7,351 nt of DNA from an uncultured Phenylobacterium sp. (GCA_945952175.1 CAMFHW010000205.1:1-7351); one strand, 5' to 3'. Counted from the stretch's first letter, positions 1 through 6,406 are shown. Numbers and translations: made by a program. Notes: generated from the letters alone by a model not told the origin.

Positions 1-1096
1 CAACTATCATGCCCATATTTTGGTGACGACGCGCCGCGTCGGGCGGGATGGGCTGGGGCTGAAGGACCGCAGCTGGCGCACGCCCGAGCAGGTGCGGGAA
101 TGGCGCGCCGGCTGGGCGAAAATCCAGAACGAACATCTGCGTCGCCACCTGGGACCGGACGCGCCGCAAGTCTCGCATTTAAGCCTCGATGCCCGCGGAA
201 TCGATCGCGCGCCGACGGTGCATCTGGGCCCGACAGCGACGGCCCTCGAACGCAAGAACATCGCCTCCGAGCGGGGCGAACAGAACCGCGATGTGCGCGC
301 GCGCAACCGCAAAGTTCGTGAGGCGCATGTCGATCTGGAAGAGACGTTAGACCGGATCGCGGCGCGCGAACCGGTGATCCTCGTGCCGGTCCCTAAGCTG
401 GTCGCCGACGCGGAAAAAGTCCGCGATGACATGGTGGCGCAGCGCGATCAGTGGGCCCGCGAACGGGACGCGCTGTCGGCCCCGAAAGCGATCACAGAAC
501 GCCAGGTCGAACGCGAGCTCACCGGCGAGGCGGCGGCGGCCTTGAAGGTGGCGCGTAGTCGCCTACAGCAGACGCAGGCGCGGGTGAAGAAGACCCGGCA
601 AAAGCGGCTCGCGCTCGTGCAATGGGTGCGAAATCCCGCCCGCATGATCTGGGCGAAACACGCCGAGCTGAACGCTCTGGCGCGCGCCCGAACGGAGGTT
701 CGACGCCACGAGGCGGCGCTACAGGTGCGGCAAGCCTGGGTGCGTTCGGAGGCCGGCCAGGCCTATGTCGCGGCGCGCCGGGCGCCGGATGTCGCCGCCG
801 CCGCCGATGTGGCCCGGCAGCGCCGAACGCTCGAGCGAAAGATCAAGCGGATGGACAAGCGCATCGCCACGGCGACGCGCACCTACAACGATCTGCGGGT
901 GGCCCACGAGCTGGGCCAGGCCTCACTCAGCGTGCCGCGGACGTCGCCCGATGCGACGCGGTTCGTGCGCGACGTCGGCGCCCCGGCGCGCACAGCCTTG
1001 CAGGCCTATCCGGCGCAGGCGCGGCAGCTCGCCGTCGAGCGGCTGAACCGCGGGCAGGGCCGGTCGATCGGCCGCAATTTGTTCCCGGGCCGGTAG
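1..1096 (+). CDS. MobA/MobL-type relaxase, 3' part (5' end outside the window)
   Basis: Conjugative relaxases of this family nick the transfer origin and pilot the strand into the recipient. The reading frame is open from base 2, and 364 residues are visible. The first visible residues, NYHAHILVTTRR, match relaxase motif III, whose paired histidines (HAH) bind the catalytic metal. The catalytic tyrosine lies upstream, outside the window. About 60 residues later comes the segment IDRAPTVHLGPTATALERK, then ERGEQNR, which is typical of the end of the MobA/MobL relaxase domain. The remaining ~260 residues are rich in Arg, Ala, Glu and Gln, probably alpha-helical or coiled coil, with no helicase motif visible. 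It therefore differs from the long relaxase-helicase TraA of Ti-type plasmids. The gene ends 12 bases before the coupling protein gene. A TTG at 20 is only an internal codon. The family call is firm; the gene name is not. Confidence 0.88.
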   Translation, partial: NYHAHILVTTRRVGRDGLGLKDRSWRTPEQVREWRAGWAKIQNEHLRRHLGPDAPQVSHLSLDARGIDRAPTVHLGPTATALERKNIASERGEQNRDVRARNRKVREAHVDLEETLDRIAAREPVILVPVPKLVADAEKVRDDMVAQRDQWARERDALSAPKAITERQVERELTGEAAAALKVARSRLQQTQARVKKTRQKRLALVQWVRNPARMIWAKHAELNALARARTEVRRHEAALQVRQAWVRSEAGQAYVAARRAPDVAAAADVARQRRTLERKIKRMDKRIATATRTYNDLRVAHELGQASLSVPRTSPDATRFVRDVGAPARTALQAYPAQARQLAVERLNRGQGRSIGRNLFPGR

Positions 1097-1108
1097 GGGA
1101 GGGCGGCC

Positions 1109-3097
1109 ATGACCAAAGCCCAGAAGGCCAAGATCATCCTCCCGGCGGCCACCGCCTTGCTGCTTCTCGCCGGAGCGTTGTCGACCCAATACGTCGCCCA
1201 TGTGTTCCACTATCCGCGCGAGTTCGGGGCGGGGCTGGTCGACGTCGGCCAGATGCGGATCTACGCCCCCTGGGCGTTCCTCGGCTGGTACGGACGCTAT
1301 GCGCGCAGCTACCCGGACGCCTTCGAAATGGCGGCCCTTATCCCGCTGGCGATCCTGTTCATTCCGGCGATGGCGGCCATCGGTCTCAGCCGGCGGCTGA
1401 GGCGCGCCCCGCCCAAGTTCGGCAAGGGCGCCTGGGCGGCGATGGCGGACGTCGAGCGCGCCCGGCTGGTCCAGAGCGACCCCTCGCTCAGCGGCCGGGT
1501 GCTGGGCCGGTTCGGCGGAAAATACCTGACCTATCGCGGCATCGAGCACGCGATCATCGTCGGCGCCTCGCGCAGCGGGAAGGGGGTGGGCCACGTGGTC
1601 CCGACCCTGATCGCCTGGCCGGAGAGCGCCTTCATCTACGATCGCAAGGGCGAGCTCTGGCACATCACGGCCGATCACCGGAAGAGCTTCAGCCACGTCT
1701 TCTACTTCGCGCCGACCGACCCCAACACGGTGCGCTGGAACCCGCTGTTCGAGGTCCGCAAGGGGCCGATGGAGATCGCCGACATCCAGAATGTGGTCGG
1801 CATCCTGGTCGATCCGCTGGGGCGGAAGGGCGGCGATCTGAACTTCTGGGACCAGAGCGCGACGGACTTCTTCACCGCCGTGATCCTGCACGTGCTCTAC
1901 AGCGAGCCGGACGAGCGTAAGAACCTGGCTCAGGTGCGCCGGCTGCTGATCAACATCGCCCCGACCCTGCACGCGATGCAGAACACCCAGCATCGCCACC
2001 GGCCGGACTATCACGCCAAGGACGGCTTCGCCCGCGACAAGGACGGGCAGAAGATTCCGGAGGTCCATCCCGAGGTGCTGCTGGGGGCCACGGCGCTGGC
2101 CAGCATGGACGAGCGGGTCAAGTCGAGCGTGCTCGCCACCGCCCGGGCGGCCCTGTCGCTGTGGGCCGATCCCCTGGTGGATTACGCCACGAGCTGGTCG
2201 GATTTCTCGATCGGGGACCTGGTCTGCTCGAAGGCGCCGGTCAGCTTCTACATCATCACGCCGCAGGCCCACGCCGACCGCCTAGCGTTCCTGGTTCGGG
2301 TGTTCACGCGGCAGACCATCAACAGCCTGATGGAGCACGAGCACGTCGACAGCCGAGGGCGAGAGAAGCGCCATCGCCTGCTGCTCATGCTGGACGAGTT
2401 TCCGAAGCTCGGAAGCCTGCCGTTCCTGGAGAACGCCATGGGCGAAATGGCCGGCTACGGGATCACCGCCCATCTGATCTGCCAGAGCTTCAACGACGTG
2501 TTCTCGAAGTACGGCGACCGCACACCGCTGTTCGACAACATGCACATCACCGCGACCTTCGCGACGTCGGAGCCGACCAGCATCGAGAAGGTGGTTCGGC
2601 GGGCCGGCAAGGCGCTGGAGATGCGGGAGAGCTTCAGCGATCCCCGCACCCTGTTCGGGCGCGCGCACCGGTCAACGTCGCAGTCGGAGCAGCAGCGCTA
2701 CATCCTGTCCGAGGAGGACGTGCGCGGGCTCGACGACCGCAAGCAGTTCCTGTTCGTCAACAACACCAAGCCGATCCTGGCCGACAAGATCCGCTACTAC
2801 GAGGAGCCGTTCTTCCAGGCGCGCGCCGGCGACTATTTCCACGGCGTGCCGGCGGCCTACCGTCAGAAGCCGGGCGACGCCGACCTGCCCGGGCGGGCGA
2901 CGATCGATTGGAAAGGCGTCCGGCCGGTGACGCCCGCGCCAGGGCCGCATGTGGCGGTCACGCCGGTCCCCGATCCGGCGCCGACGGCTGAAACGGCGGC
3001 CGAGGGGACGCCGATCGCCGCGGCGGACTACGTCGACGTGCAGTCCGTCGACTCGCTCCGACCCGACCAGGACGACGATCTTCCGGGGGCGATGTGA
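1109..3097 (+). CDS. traG: Type IV coupling protein, VirD4/TraG family
   Basis: This inner-membrane ATPase links the relaxase-DNA complex to the type IV secretion channel during conjugation. The protein has 662 residues, the normal size. Two membrane helices lie near residues 8-32 and 72-93, with a periplasmic segment between them. Walker A is GASRSGKGVG (152-161), close to the usual TraG form GPTRSGKGVG, and Walker B is LLLMLDE (424-430), followed by FPKLG. The segments FIYDRKGEL and RWNPLF are also typical of TraG. The last ~90 residues are rich in Pro, Ala and Asp and look disordered. The start is supported by GGGGAGGG at 1096-1103, five bases before the ATG. The gene lies 12 bases after the relaxase gene and 25 before trbB, which indicates an operon. 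No frameshift or missing motif was seen, so the protein should be functional, although its secretion channel is not encoded nearby. Confidence 0.95.
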   Translation: MTKAQKAKIILPAATALLLLAGALSTQYVAHVFHYPREFGAGLVDVGQMRIYAPWAFLGWYGRYARSYPDAFEMAALIPLAILFIPAMAAIGLSRRLRRAPPKFGKGAWAAMADVERARLVQSDPSLSGRVLGRFGGKYLTYRGIEHAIIVGASRSGKGVGHVVPTLIAWPESAFIYDRKGELWHITADHRKSFSHVFYFAPTDPNTVRWNPLFEVRKGPMEIADIQNVVGILVDPLGRKGGDLNFWDQSATDFFTAVILHVLYSEPDERKNLAQVRRLLINIAPTLHAMQNTQHRHRPDYHAKDGFARDKDGQKIPEVHPEVLLGATALASMDERVKSSVLATARAALSLWADPLVDYATSWSDFSIGDLVCSKAPVSFYIITPQAHADRLAFLVRVFTRQTINSLMEHEHVDSRGREKRHRLLLMLDEFPKLGSLPFLENAMGEMAGYGITAHLICQSFNDVFSKYGDRTPLFDNMHITATFATSEPTSIEKVVRRAGKALEMRESFSDPRTLFGRAHRSTSQSEQQRYILSEEDVRGLDDRKQFLFVNNTKPILADKIRYYEEPFFQARAGDYFHGVPAAYRQKPGDADLPGRATIDWKGVRPVTPAPGPHVAVTPVPDPAPTAETAAEGTPIAAADYVDVQSVDSLRPDQDDDLPGAM

Positions 3098-3122
3098 TCG
3101 TCCCGCCGCTGAGGAAACCTGA

Positions 3123-4085
3123 ATGCCCGTCTCGCATCCGTTGACCCAGGACCGCAAAGTCGCGGCGCTGAAACAGGCCATGGGGCCGGTGATCGCCGCG
3201 GCCCTGGCCGACCGGATGGTGGTCGAGGTGATGGTCAATCCCGACGGCAAGATCTGGGTGGACCGGATCGGGGAGGGGCGGTCGTTCACCGGCCACAGGC
3301 TGGAGAGCGCCGACGCTGACCGAATCCTGCGCCTCTTGGCCGACCACGTGGGTGAGGTGGTGACCCGCGACCGGCCGCGCGTCAGCGCGACCTTGCCGGA
3401 GACGGGCGAGCGCTTCCAGGGCGCGTTCATGCCGATCGTGCCCAGCCCAGCCTTCGCCATCCGCAAACGGCCCGAGGTGGTGTTCACCCTGGACGACTAT
3501 GTTGAGGGCCAGATCATGAGCGCGGCGCAGGCGGACGCCATCCGCGCGGCGGCCGTCGAGCGTCAGAATCTGCTGATCGTCGGCGGCACCGGATCGGGCA
3601 AGACGACCCTGGCGAACGCGGTTCTGGCCGAGCAGGCCTTCGCCGGTGATCGCGTCGTGCTGATCGAGGACACGGCCGAGCTGCAATGCTCGGCGGAGGA
3701 CAAGGTCCAAATGCTCACCAAGCGCACCGAGCCGGTGGTGACCATGACCGATCTGGTGCGTGACACGCTTCGCTTGCGGCCCGACCGGATCGTCATCGGC
3801 GAGGTGCGGGACGGATCGGCGCTGGACCTGCTCAAGGCCTGGAACACGGGCCATCCCGGTGGCCTGGCGACCATCCACGCCAATAGCGCGCTGGAGGGCC
3901 TGACCCGGTTGGAGGACCTCATTGGCGAGGCGACGCCCCGCATCCCCTACCGGGCGATCACCCAGGCGATCAACATGGTGGTGTTCATCGAGCGCGCCCC
4001 CGGCGGACGTCGGGTGAAGGAGGTCAGCCGTCTCGTGGGTCGTGAGGGCGAGACCTATCGGCTTGAGCCGGTGGTGGCGGCGTGA
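3123..4085 (+). CDS. trbB: TrbB, VirB11-type conjugal transfer ATPase
   Basis: This is a hexameric cytoplasmic ATPase that powers assembly and substrate transfer of P-type (Trb) conjugation channels. It has 320 residues, full length for TrbB. The N-terminal domain (about 1-130) carries the segment VEVMVNPDGKIWVDR. The C-terminal RecA-like domain has Walker A GGTGSGKT (154-161), an Asp box around VLIEDTAEL, Walker B RIVIGEVR (222-229) and the His box GHPGGLATIHANS (243-255). All key residues are present. GAGGAAA at 3111-3117 lies five bases before the ATG and supports the start. The stop codon overlaps an ATG (TGATG at 4083-4087), an arrangement typical of coupling to trbC, but no trbC follows. 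TrbB is preferred over VirB11 or a pilus ATPase because of its length, motif spacing and position after traG. Confidence 0.95.
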   Translation: MPVSHPLTQDRKVAALKQAMGPVIAAALADRMVVEVMVNPDGKIWVDRIGEGRSFTGHRLESADADRILRLLADHVGEVVTRDRPRVSATLPETGERFQGAFMPIVPSPAFAIRKRPEVVFTLDDYVEGQIMSAAQADAIRAAAVERQNLLIVGGTGSGKTTLANAVLAEQAFAGDRVVLIEDTAELQCSAEDKVQMLTKRTEPVVTMTDLVRDTLRLRPDRIVIGEVRDGSALDLLKAWNTGHPGGLATIHANSALEGLTRLEDLIGEATPRIPYRAITQAINMVVFIERAPGGRRVKEVSRLVGREGETYRLEPVVAA

Positions 4086-4171
4086 TGAGCCACGGGCCGG
4101 CCCGCCACCCCTCACCAGGATTGACTCGGTGGGGCCTGCCCGGCTTGGTTGCGCCGTGTCCCCAGCGTTGA
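4085..4171 (+). other. 28-codon ORF coupled to trbB, possible stub of trbC
   Basis: An ATG shares its A with the trbB stop (TGATG), which is where trbC would be expected to start. The frame runs 28 codons to a TGA at 4169. The peptide, beginning MSHGPARHPSPG, has no clear signal peptide or membrane helices, unlike TrbC. It may be the first few codons of a former trbC fused to unrelated DNA, or simply a chance frame. It also overlaps the next ORF. No function is claimed. Confidence 0.2.
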
Positions 4172-4407
4172 CCCTCGAACAAAAGCTCGCCGCCGTGCAG
4201 TGCGGCGACGTGGGCAGCTACAATTTCGCCCGGCCGCGAGGCGACGACCCGGATACTCATTTCCAGGCGCTGGCGCGGCAGGCGCTCGCCGTCGCCCGCG
4301 CCCGAGGATATTTCTGCCGCGTCGAAGGCGACCCGAACGGCGTGATCGCCGGCCTTCTGGTGACGGTCTCCGCCCCCGACGACACCGCGCCGGCCGCGAA
4401 GACCTAG
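4129..4407 (+). CDS. Small hypothetical protein
   Basis: I do not recognise this gene. The chosen GTG at 4129 has AGGA at 4117-4120, eight bases upstream, and gives 92 residues. A second GTG at 4156 would give 83. The frame stays open further upstream into trbB, so the start is uncertain. From about residue 12 the protein looks ordered: a helix-like stretch LTLEQKLAAVQ, then GSYNFARPRGDD, a helix FQALARQALAVARARGY, and a hydrophobic strand VIAGLLVTVSAP. It has two cysteines and no signal peptide or membrane helix. Third positions are GC-rich as in neighbouring genes, which favours real coding. It lies 84 bases before the universal stress protein gene and may be co-transcribed with it. The sense of the reading frame is moderately supported; the role is unknown. 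Confidence 0.5.
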   Translation: MGPARLGCAVSPALTLEQKLAAVQCGDVGSYNFARPRGDDPDTHFQALARQALAVARARGYFCRVEGDPNGVIAGLLVTVSAPDDTAPAAKT

Positions 4408-4491
4408 GCGCGAGAGGCCAGCTTGGCCGTGGACCTGGTGTCGCGCGCGGCGCAAGATGGTCCAACCCAGCCTTTGCGGGAGAGGACCGTC

Positions 4492-4935
4492 ATGTACCGG
4501 TACATCTTGATCCCCACCGATGGGTCCGAGGTCTCGCAGAAGGGCGTGATCGCGGGCCTCGGCCTCGCCAAGACCCTCGGCGCGCGCGTGACGCTCCTGA
4601 CGGTGTCGGAAGCGCTGCCGGCGTTTGCGGACGCCACGGGGTTCGGCGCGCCGCCGGTGGATCTCTCCGACTACTGGGCGGCGCAAGAGGAGACCGCGAA
4701 ACGGGCGCTGGACGCCGCCAAGACGTTGGCCGACCAGTCCGGCGTCTCGGCCGAGACCTTGCACATTCCCCGCGCCCTGCCGGCCGAGGCGATCGTCGAG
4801 ACTGCGACATCCAAAGGCTGCGACCTGATCGTTATGGCTTCGCACGGCCGCCGCGGGGTCGGACGCCTGTTAATGGGGAGCCAGACGGCGGAAGTGCTGA
4901 CGCACAGCCCGGTTCCGGTGCTCGTGGTGAAGTGA
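4492..4935 (+). CDS. Universal stress protein, UspA family
   Basis: Usp proteins are small cytoplasmic alpha/beta proteins induced by starvation, oxidative or low-oxygen stress; many bind ATP. This one has 147 residues, a single Usp domain. It begins MYRYILIPTDGSE, with the conserved Asp at residue 10, and ends with the nucleotide-binding loop SHGRRGVGRLLMGS (117-130) followed by SPVPVLVV. The loop fits the G-2X-G-9X-G(S/T) ATP-binding pattern, except that Ala116 replaces the first Gly, which is common in the family. The ATG at 4492 is chosen over an in-frame TTG at 4423 because GGGAGAGGA (4478-4486) lies five bases before it and because the family usually starts just before the first strand. 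The gene converges on the CopD-like gene. The family is certain; the stress it answers to is not shown. Confidence 0.93.
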   Translation: MYRYILIPTDGSEVSQKGVIAGLGLAKTLGARVTLLTVSEALPAFADATGFGAPPVDLSDYWAAQEETAKRALDAAKTLADQSGVSAETLHIPRALPAEAIVETATSKGCDLIVMASHGRRGVGRLLMGSQTAEVLTHSPVPVLVVK

Positions 4936-4993
4936 CGGCGCGAGCCGCCTAGACCGAAGGCCGTGCTCGGTGTTTGCGGGCCGGCGGCGGGGC

Positions 4994-5010
4994 GGCGGCT
5001 AAAAGCCGCC
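4994..5010. terminator. Possible shared hairpin between convergent genes
   Basis: GGCGGCT and AGCCGCC form a perfect 7-bp stem with a 3-base AAA loop. It lies between the convergent universal stress protein and CopD-like genes and overlaps the stop codon of the latter. No T-run follows on either strand, so intrinsic termination is uncertain; it could instead protect mRNA ends. The surrounding 4936-4998 gap holds nothing else clear. Confidence 0.3.
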
Positions 5011-5469
5011 ATGCGCCCCGATCATCGCGCCGGCGATGGTGACGAGGCTGAGGGTCAGGAGCGCGATATGCACGCGATGCAGCCAGGCGAAGGCCTTGAC
5101 CGGATGGCGCGCGGCCCAGGCGGGAAAGACGCGGCGCAACACCAGCGGTTCACCCACGAACAGCATGAAGAAGAACAGGGCCCAGACGAGCACCATCGCG
5201 TGCATCCACCAGAAGGACAGCGTGGTGAAGCGCGCCCAGAGGTCCAGCTTGTAGGTCATGTAGAGGCCCGTCAGACCGACGATTAGGACCGCCGCGCGCG
5301 CCTGCCAGACGAACCGATGCTCGATAGCCTGGAAGGCGCGAAGAGGATCCGATCCGAGCGCGCCCCTGCGGACGGCGGGCAAGACGACCGTCGTCGCCAT
5401 GCAAACGCCGCCAATCCAGATGACCACGCCAATGATGTGGAGCGCTCGGGCCAGGATGAGATCGGTCAT
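4999..5469 (-). CDS. Four-helix CopD-like membrane protein with conserved-type histidines
   Basis: This is an integral inner-membrane protein of 156 residues with four predicted helices near 8-30, 55-74, 87-111 and 131-152. Histidines lie in or at the ends of the helices: H11 (ALHIIG), H51 (IEHRF), H90 (WMHAM), and H131 and H134 (WLHRVH). This layout resembles CopD/HemJ-like and DUF2269-like proteins, some of which bind haem or copper. Binding here is inferred, not shown. The ATG at 5469 is chosen because AAGG lies nine bases upstream and helix 1 follows directly. A GTG at 5514 would add 15 residues without a better ribosome site. It lies downstream of the Crp/Fnr regulator gene in the same direction, 116 bases away, with its own candidate promoter and Fnr-like site. 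A role in respiration or redox stress is plausible. Confidence 0.8.
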   Translation of the reverse strand: MTDLILARALHIIGVVIWIGGVCMATTVVLPAVRRGALGSDPLRAFQAIEHRFVWQARAAVLIVGLTGLYMTYKLDLWARFTTLSFWWMHAMVLVWALFFFMLFVGEPLVLRRVFPAWAARHPVKAFAWLHRVHIALLTLSLVTIAGAMIGAHGGF

Positions 5470-5525
5470 GGCGTGAGGCCTTTCTATGGAGACCAGGGCA
5501 AGGCTGCCCAGCACGCTCAGACGAC

Positions 5526-5567
5526 ACTCTAAGGCGGACGGTGATCGAGCCGTTTGCGCTCCGACAA
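5526..5567 (-). promoter_or_regulatory. Candidate Fnr-type class II promoter of the CopD-like gene
   Basis: On the - strand, TTGTCGGAGCGCAA (5567-5554) matches the TTG-N8-CAA pattern of Fnr/NnrR-family sites. It is followed, 22 bases later, by TAGAGT (5531-5526), a four-of-six match to the -10 box. This would place the site centre at about -41.5 from a start near 5519, the normal class II activator position. It would give a leader of about 50 bases. The site half TTGTC differs from the FNR half TTGAT. The motif and spacing are seen in the sequence; regulation by the adjacent regulator is inferred. Confidence 0.45.
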
Positions 5568-5585
5568 CCTATGCGGCCCCGCGCG

Positions 5586-6287
5586 TCAGCCGTCGGCGCC
5601 ATCGGCGATGCGGCGCAATCGGGTCAGGCTCGGAATGGTCAGCCGCTGTCGCTCGCTGATCAGGATGCCGGCCTTCTGCCAGGCCGCGAGGAGGCGGCTG
5701 GCGGTGTGCAGGGTGGTGCCCGATACGTCGGCGAGATCCTTGCGCCGCAGGCGGATGTCGATCTCGGTCCCGCCGCCGCCAGTGGGCCGGCCGGCCTGGG
5801 CCGCCAGCCTGAGCACCGCGTGGGCCACGCGCCGTTCGACCCCCTGCGTGGAAAGCTCTCGAACGCGGTCCTGCACCTCCAGGAGACGGGCGCCGAGGAT
5901 ACGGATGACGTTCATCGCCGCCTTCGGGCAAACCTCGATCACACGCAACAGATCCGCTTCACCCCAGCTCAGCATCTGCGAGGGCTCGGCGGTGACCGCG
6001 TCGGCGGGGAACAGGTGATCGGTAAAAAGCGGGGCCGTGCCGAACATGTCGCCGGGCCCGATGAACCGGATGACGACCTGGGCGCCGTCGCGGCCCGTCT
6101 GGACGATCCGGATCGATCCTTCGACCAGGGCGTAGGCACGCTCGGCGCGATCGCCTTGTGAGAAGATCAGGTGGTTGCGCGGCAAGGCCTCGGTCCGGGC
6201 GGAGGCGCGGGCCGCCGCCAGCACGTCATCGGGCAGGCCCGTGAACATCTCCAATTTCGCCAACAGCGCGATGTCTGGCGGGCCCAT
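5586..6287 (-). CDS. Crp/Fnr-family transcriptional regulator
   Basis: This is a DNA-binding regulator of 233 residues. The N-terminal cyclic-nucleotide-binding-like beta-roll spans about 10-125, with FSQGDRAERAYALVEGSIRI and FIGPGDMFGTAPLF as typical segments. A long dimerisation helix covers about 122-145. The C-terminal winged helix has its helix-turn-helix near 182-205 (RKDLADVSGTTLHTASRLL). Only one cysteine (C120) is present, so the FNR oxygen-sensing iron-sulfur cluster is absent. In the recognition helix, H194 stands where FNR has Glu209, while S197 and R198 match its Ser and Arg. The start is uncertain: ATG at 6287 has GGA five bases upstream, but GTG 6296 and TTG 6302 are in frame. 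The frame is open much further upstream without homology. An Fnr-like site in its own leader suggests autoregulation. The ligand is unknown; NO or redox sensing of the NnrR/Dnr type is possible. Confidence 0.9.
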   Translation of the reverse strand: MGPPDIALLAKLEMFTGLPDDVLAAARASARTEALPRNHLIFSQGDRAERAYALVEGSIRIVQTGRDGAQVVIRFIGPGDMFGTAPLFTDHLFPADAVTAEPSQMLSWGEADLLRVIEVCPKAAMNVIRILGARLLEVQDRVRELSTQGVERRVAHAVLRLAAQAGRPTGGGGTEIDIRLRRKDLADVSGTTLHTASRLLAAWQKAGILISERQRLTIPSLTRLRRIADGADG

Positions 6288-6298
6288 GCCGTCCACAT

Positions 6299-6333
6299 TC
6301 AATCTCGGCGGGGCCTCACAAACCCGACCTCCT
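6299..6333 (-). promoter_or_regulatory. Perfect Shine-Dalgarno sequence before a six-codon leader ORF
   Basis: On the - strand AGGAGGT (6333-6327) is followed, seven bases later, by GTG (6319). This opens a frame of six codons (Met-Arg-Pro-Arg-Arg-Asp) ending in TGA at 6301-6299, 11 bases before the ATG of the Crp/Fnr gene. The GTG is out of frame with the regulator. It is the strongest ribosome site in this part of the window, stronger than that of the regulator itself. It may be a leader peptide or a translation standby site; chance is also possible. Confidence 0.3.
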
Positions 6334-6337
6334 GTCC

Positions 6338-6351
6338 TTGTCCTAGAACAA
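6338..6351. promoter_or_regulatory. Candidate Fnr/NnrR-type binding site upstream of the regulator
   Basis: TTGTCCTAGAACAA is a 14-bp imperfect palindrome with the TTG-N8-CAA layout. Every base pairs across the centre except one (C against A at the fifth position). It lies 51 bases before the chosen ATG and four bases before the Shine-Dalgarno sequence at 6333, so it sits close to any transcription start. No -10 box is found 22 bases downstream, so repression or autoregulation fits better than class II activation. Confidence 0.4.
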
Positions 6352-6374
6352 CCGTGCGGCGCCGCCACCCCTGA

Positions 6375-6406
6375 TCTTGACGGGCGCGGGCGCTCGCGCG
6401 TCAAGA
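6375..6406. repeat. Inverted repeat with 8-bp arms upstream of the Crp/Fnr gene
   Basis: TCTTGACG (6375-6382) and CGTCAAGA (6399-6406) are perfect inverted copies separated by 16 GC-rich bases, within which three more pairs can form after one mismatch. It lies 80 bases after the SURF1 stop and 88 before the Crp/Fnr start. It could be a regulator site with wide half-site spacing, or a hairpin ending the cyo-SURF1 transcript, though no T-run follows. TTGACG also matches the -35 consensus of Caulobacter-type promoters, but no convincing -10 follows at the right distance. Confidence 0.4.

Noticed and set aside
622..1920. Open frame of 432 codons on the + strand
   Set aside because: It overlaps the relaxase and traG genes out of frame and reads as Gly, Arg, Pro and Ala-rich sequence without motifs.
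923..2272. Open frame of 449 codons on the - strand
   Set aside because: It lies opposite the start of traG, which has clear motifs. Long antisense frames are expected at this GC content, and its translation is low-complexity Arg, Gly and Pro with no family signature.
2958..4115. Open frame of 385 codons on the - strand
   Set aside because: It is antisense to the whole of trbB, whose Walker and His boxes are intact; its histidine- and Arg-rich translation is a frame shadow.
4121..4150. Possible promoter, TTGACTC followed by GCTTGGTT, at the module junction
   Set aside because: The -35 half is good, but the -10 half matches the Caulobacter-type consensus at only four of seven fixed positions and the spacer is one base too long.
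4024..4845. Open frame of 273 codons on the - strand
   Set aside because: It lies opposite the small ORF and the universal stress protein gene; no recognisable domain, no suitable start context.
4936..4950. Short inverted repeat CGGC-GCGA-GCCG just after the universal stress protein stop
   Set aside because: A 4-bp stem without a T-run is common by chance in such GC-rich DNA.
6288..6404. N-terminal extension of the Crp/Fnr regulator by up to 39 residues
   Set aside because: The extra residues are Arg, Pro and Gly-rich with no family resemblance and would run across the Fnr-like site and the inverted repeat; the ATG at 6287 fits the family length better.
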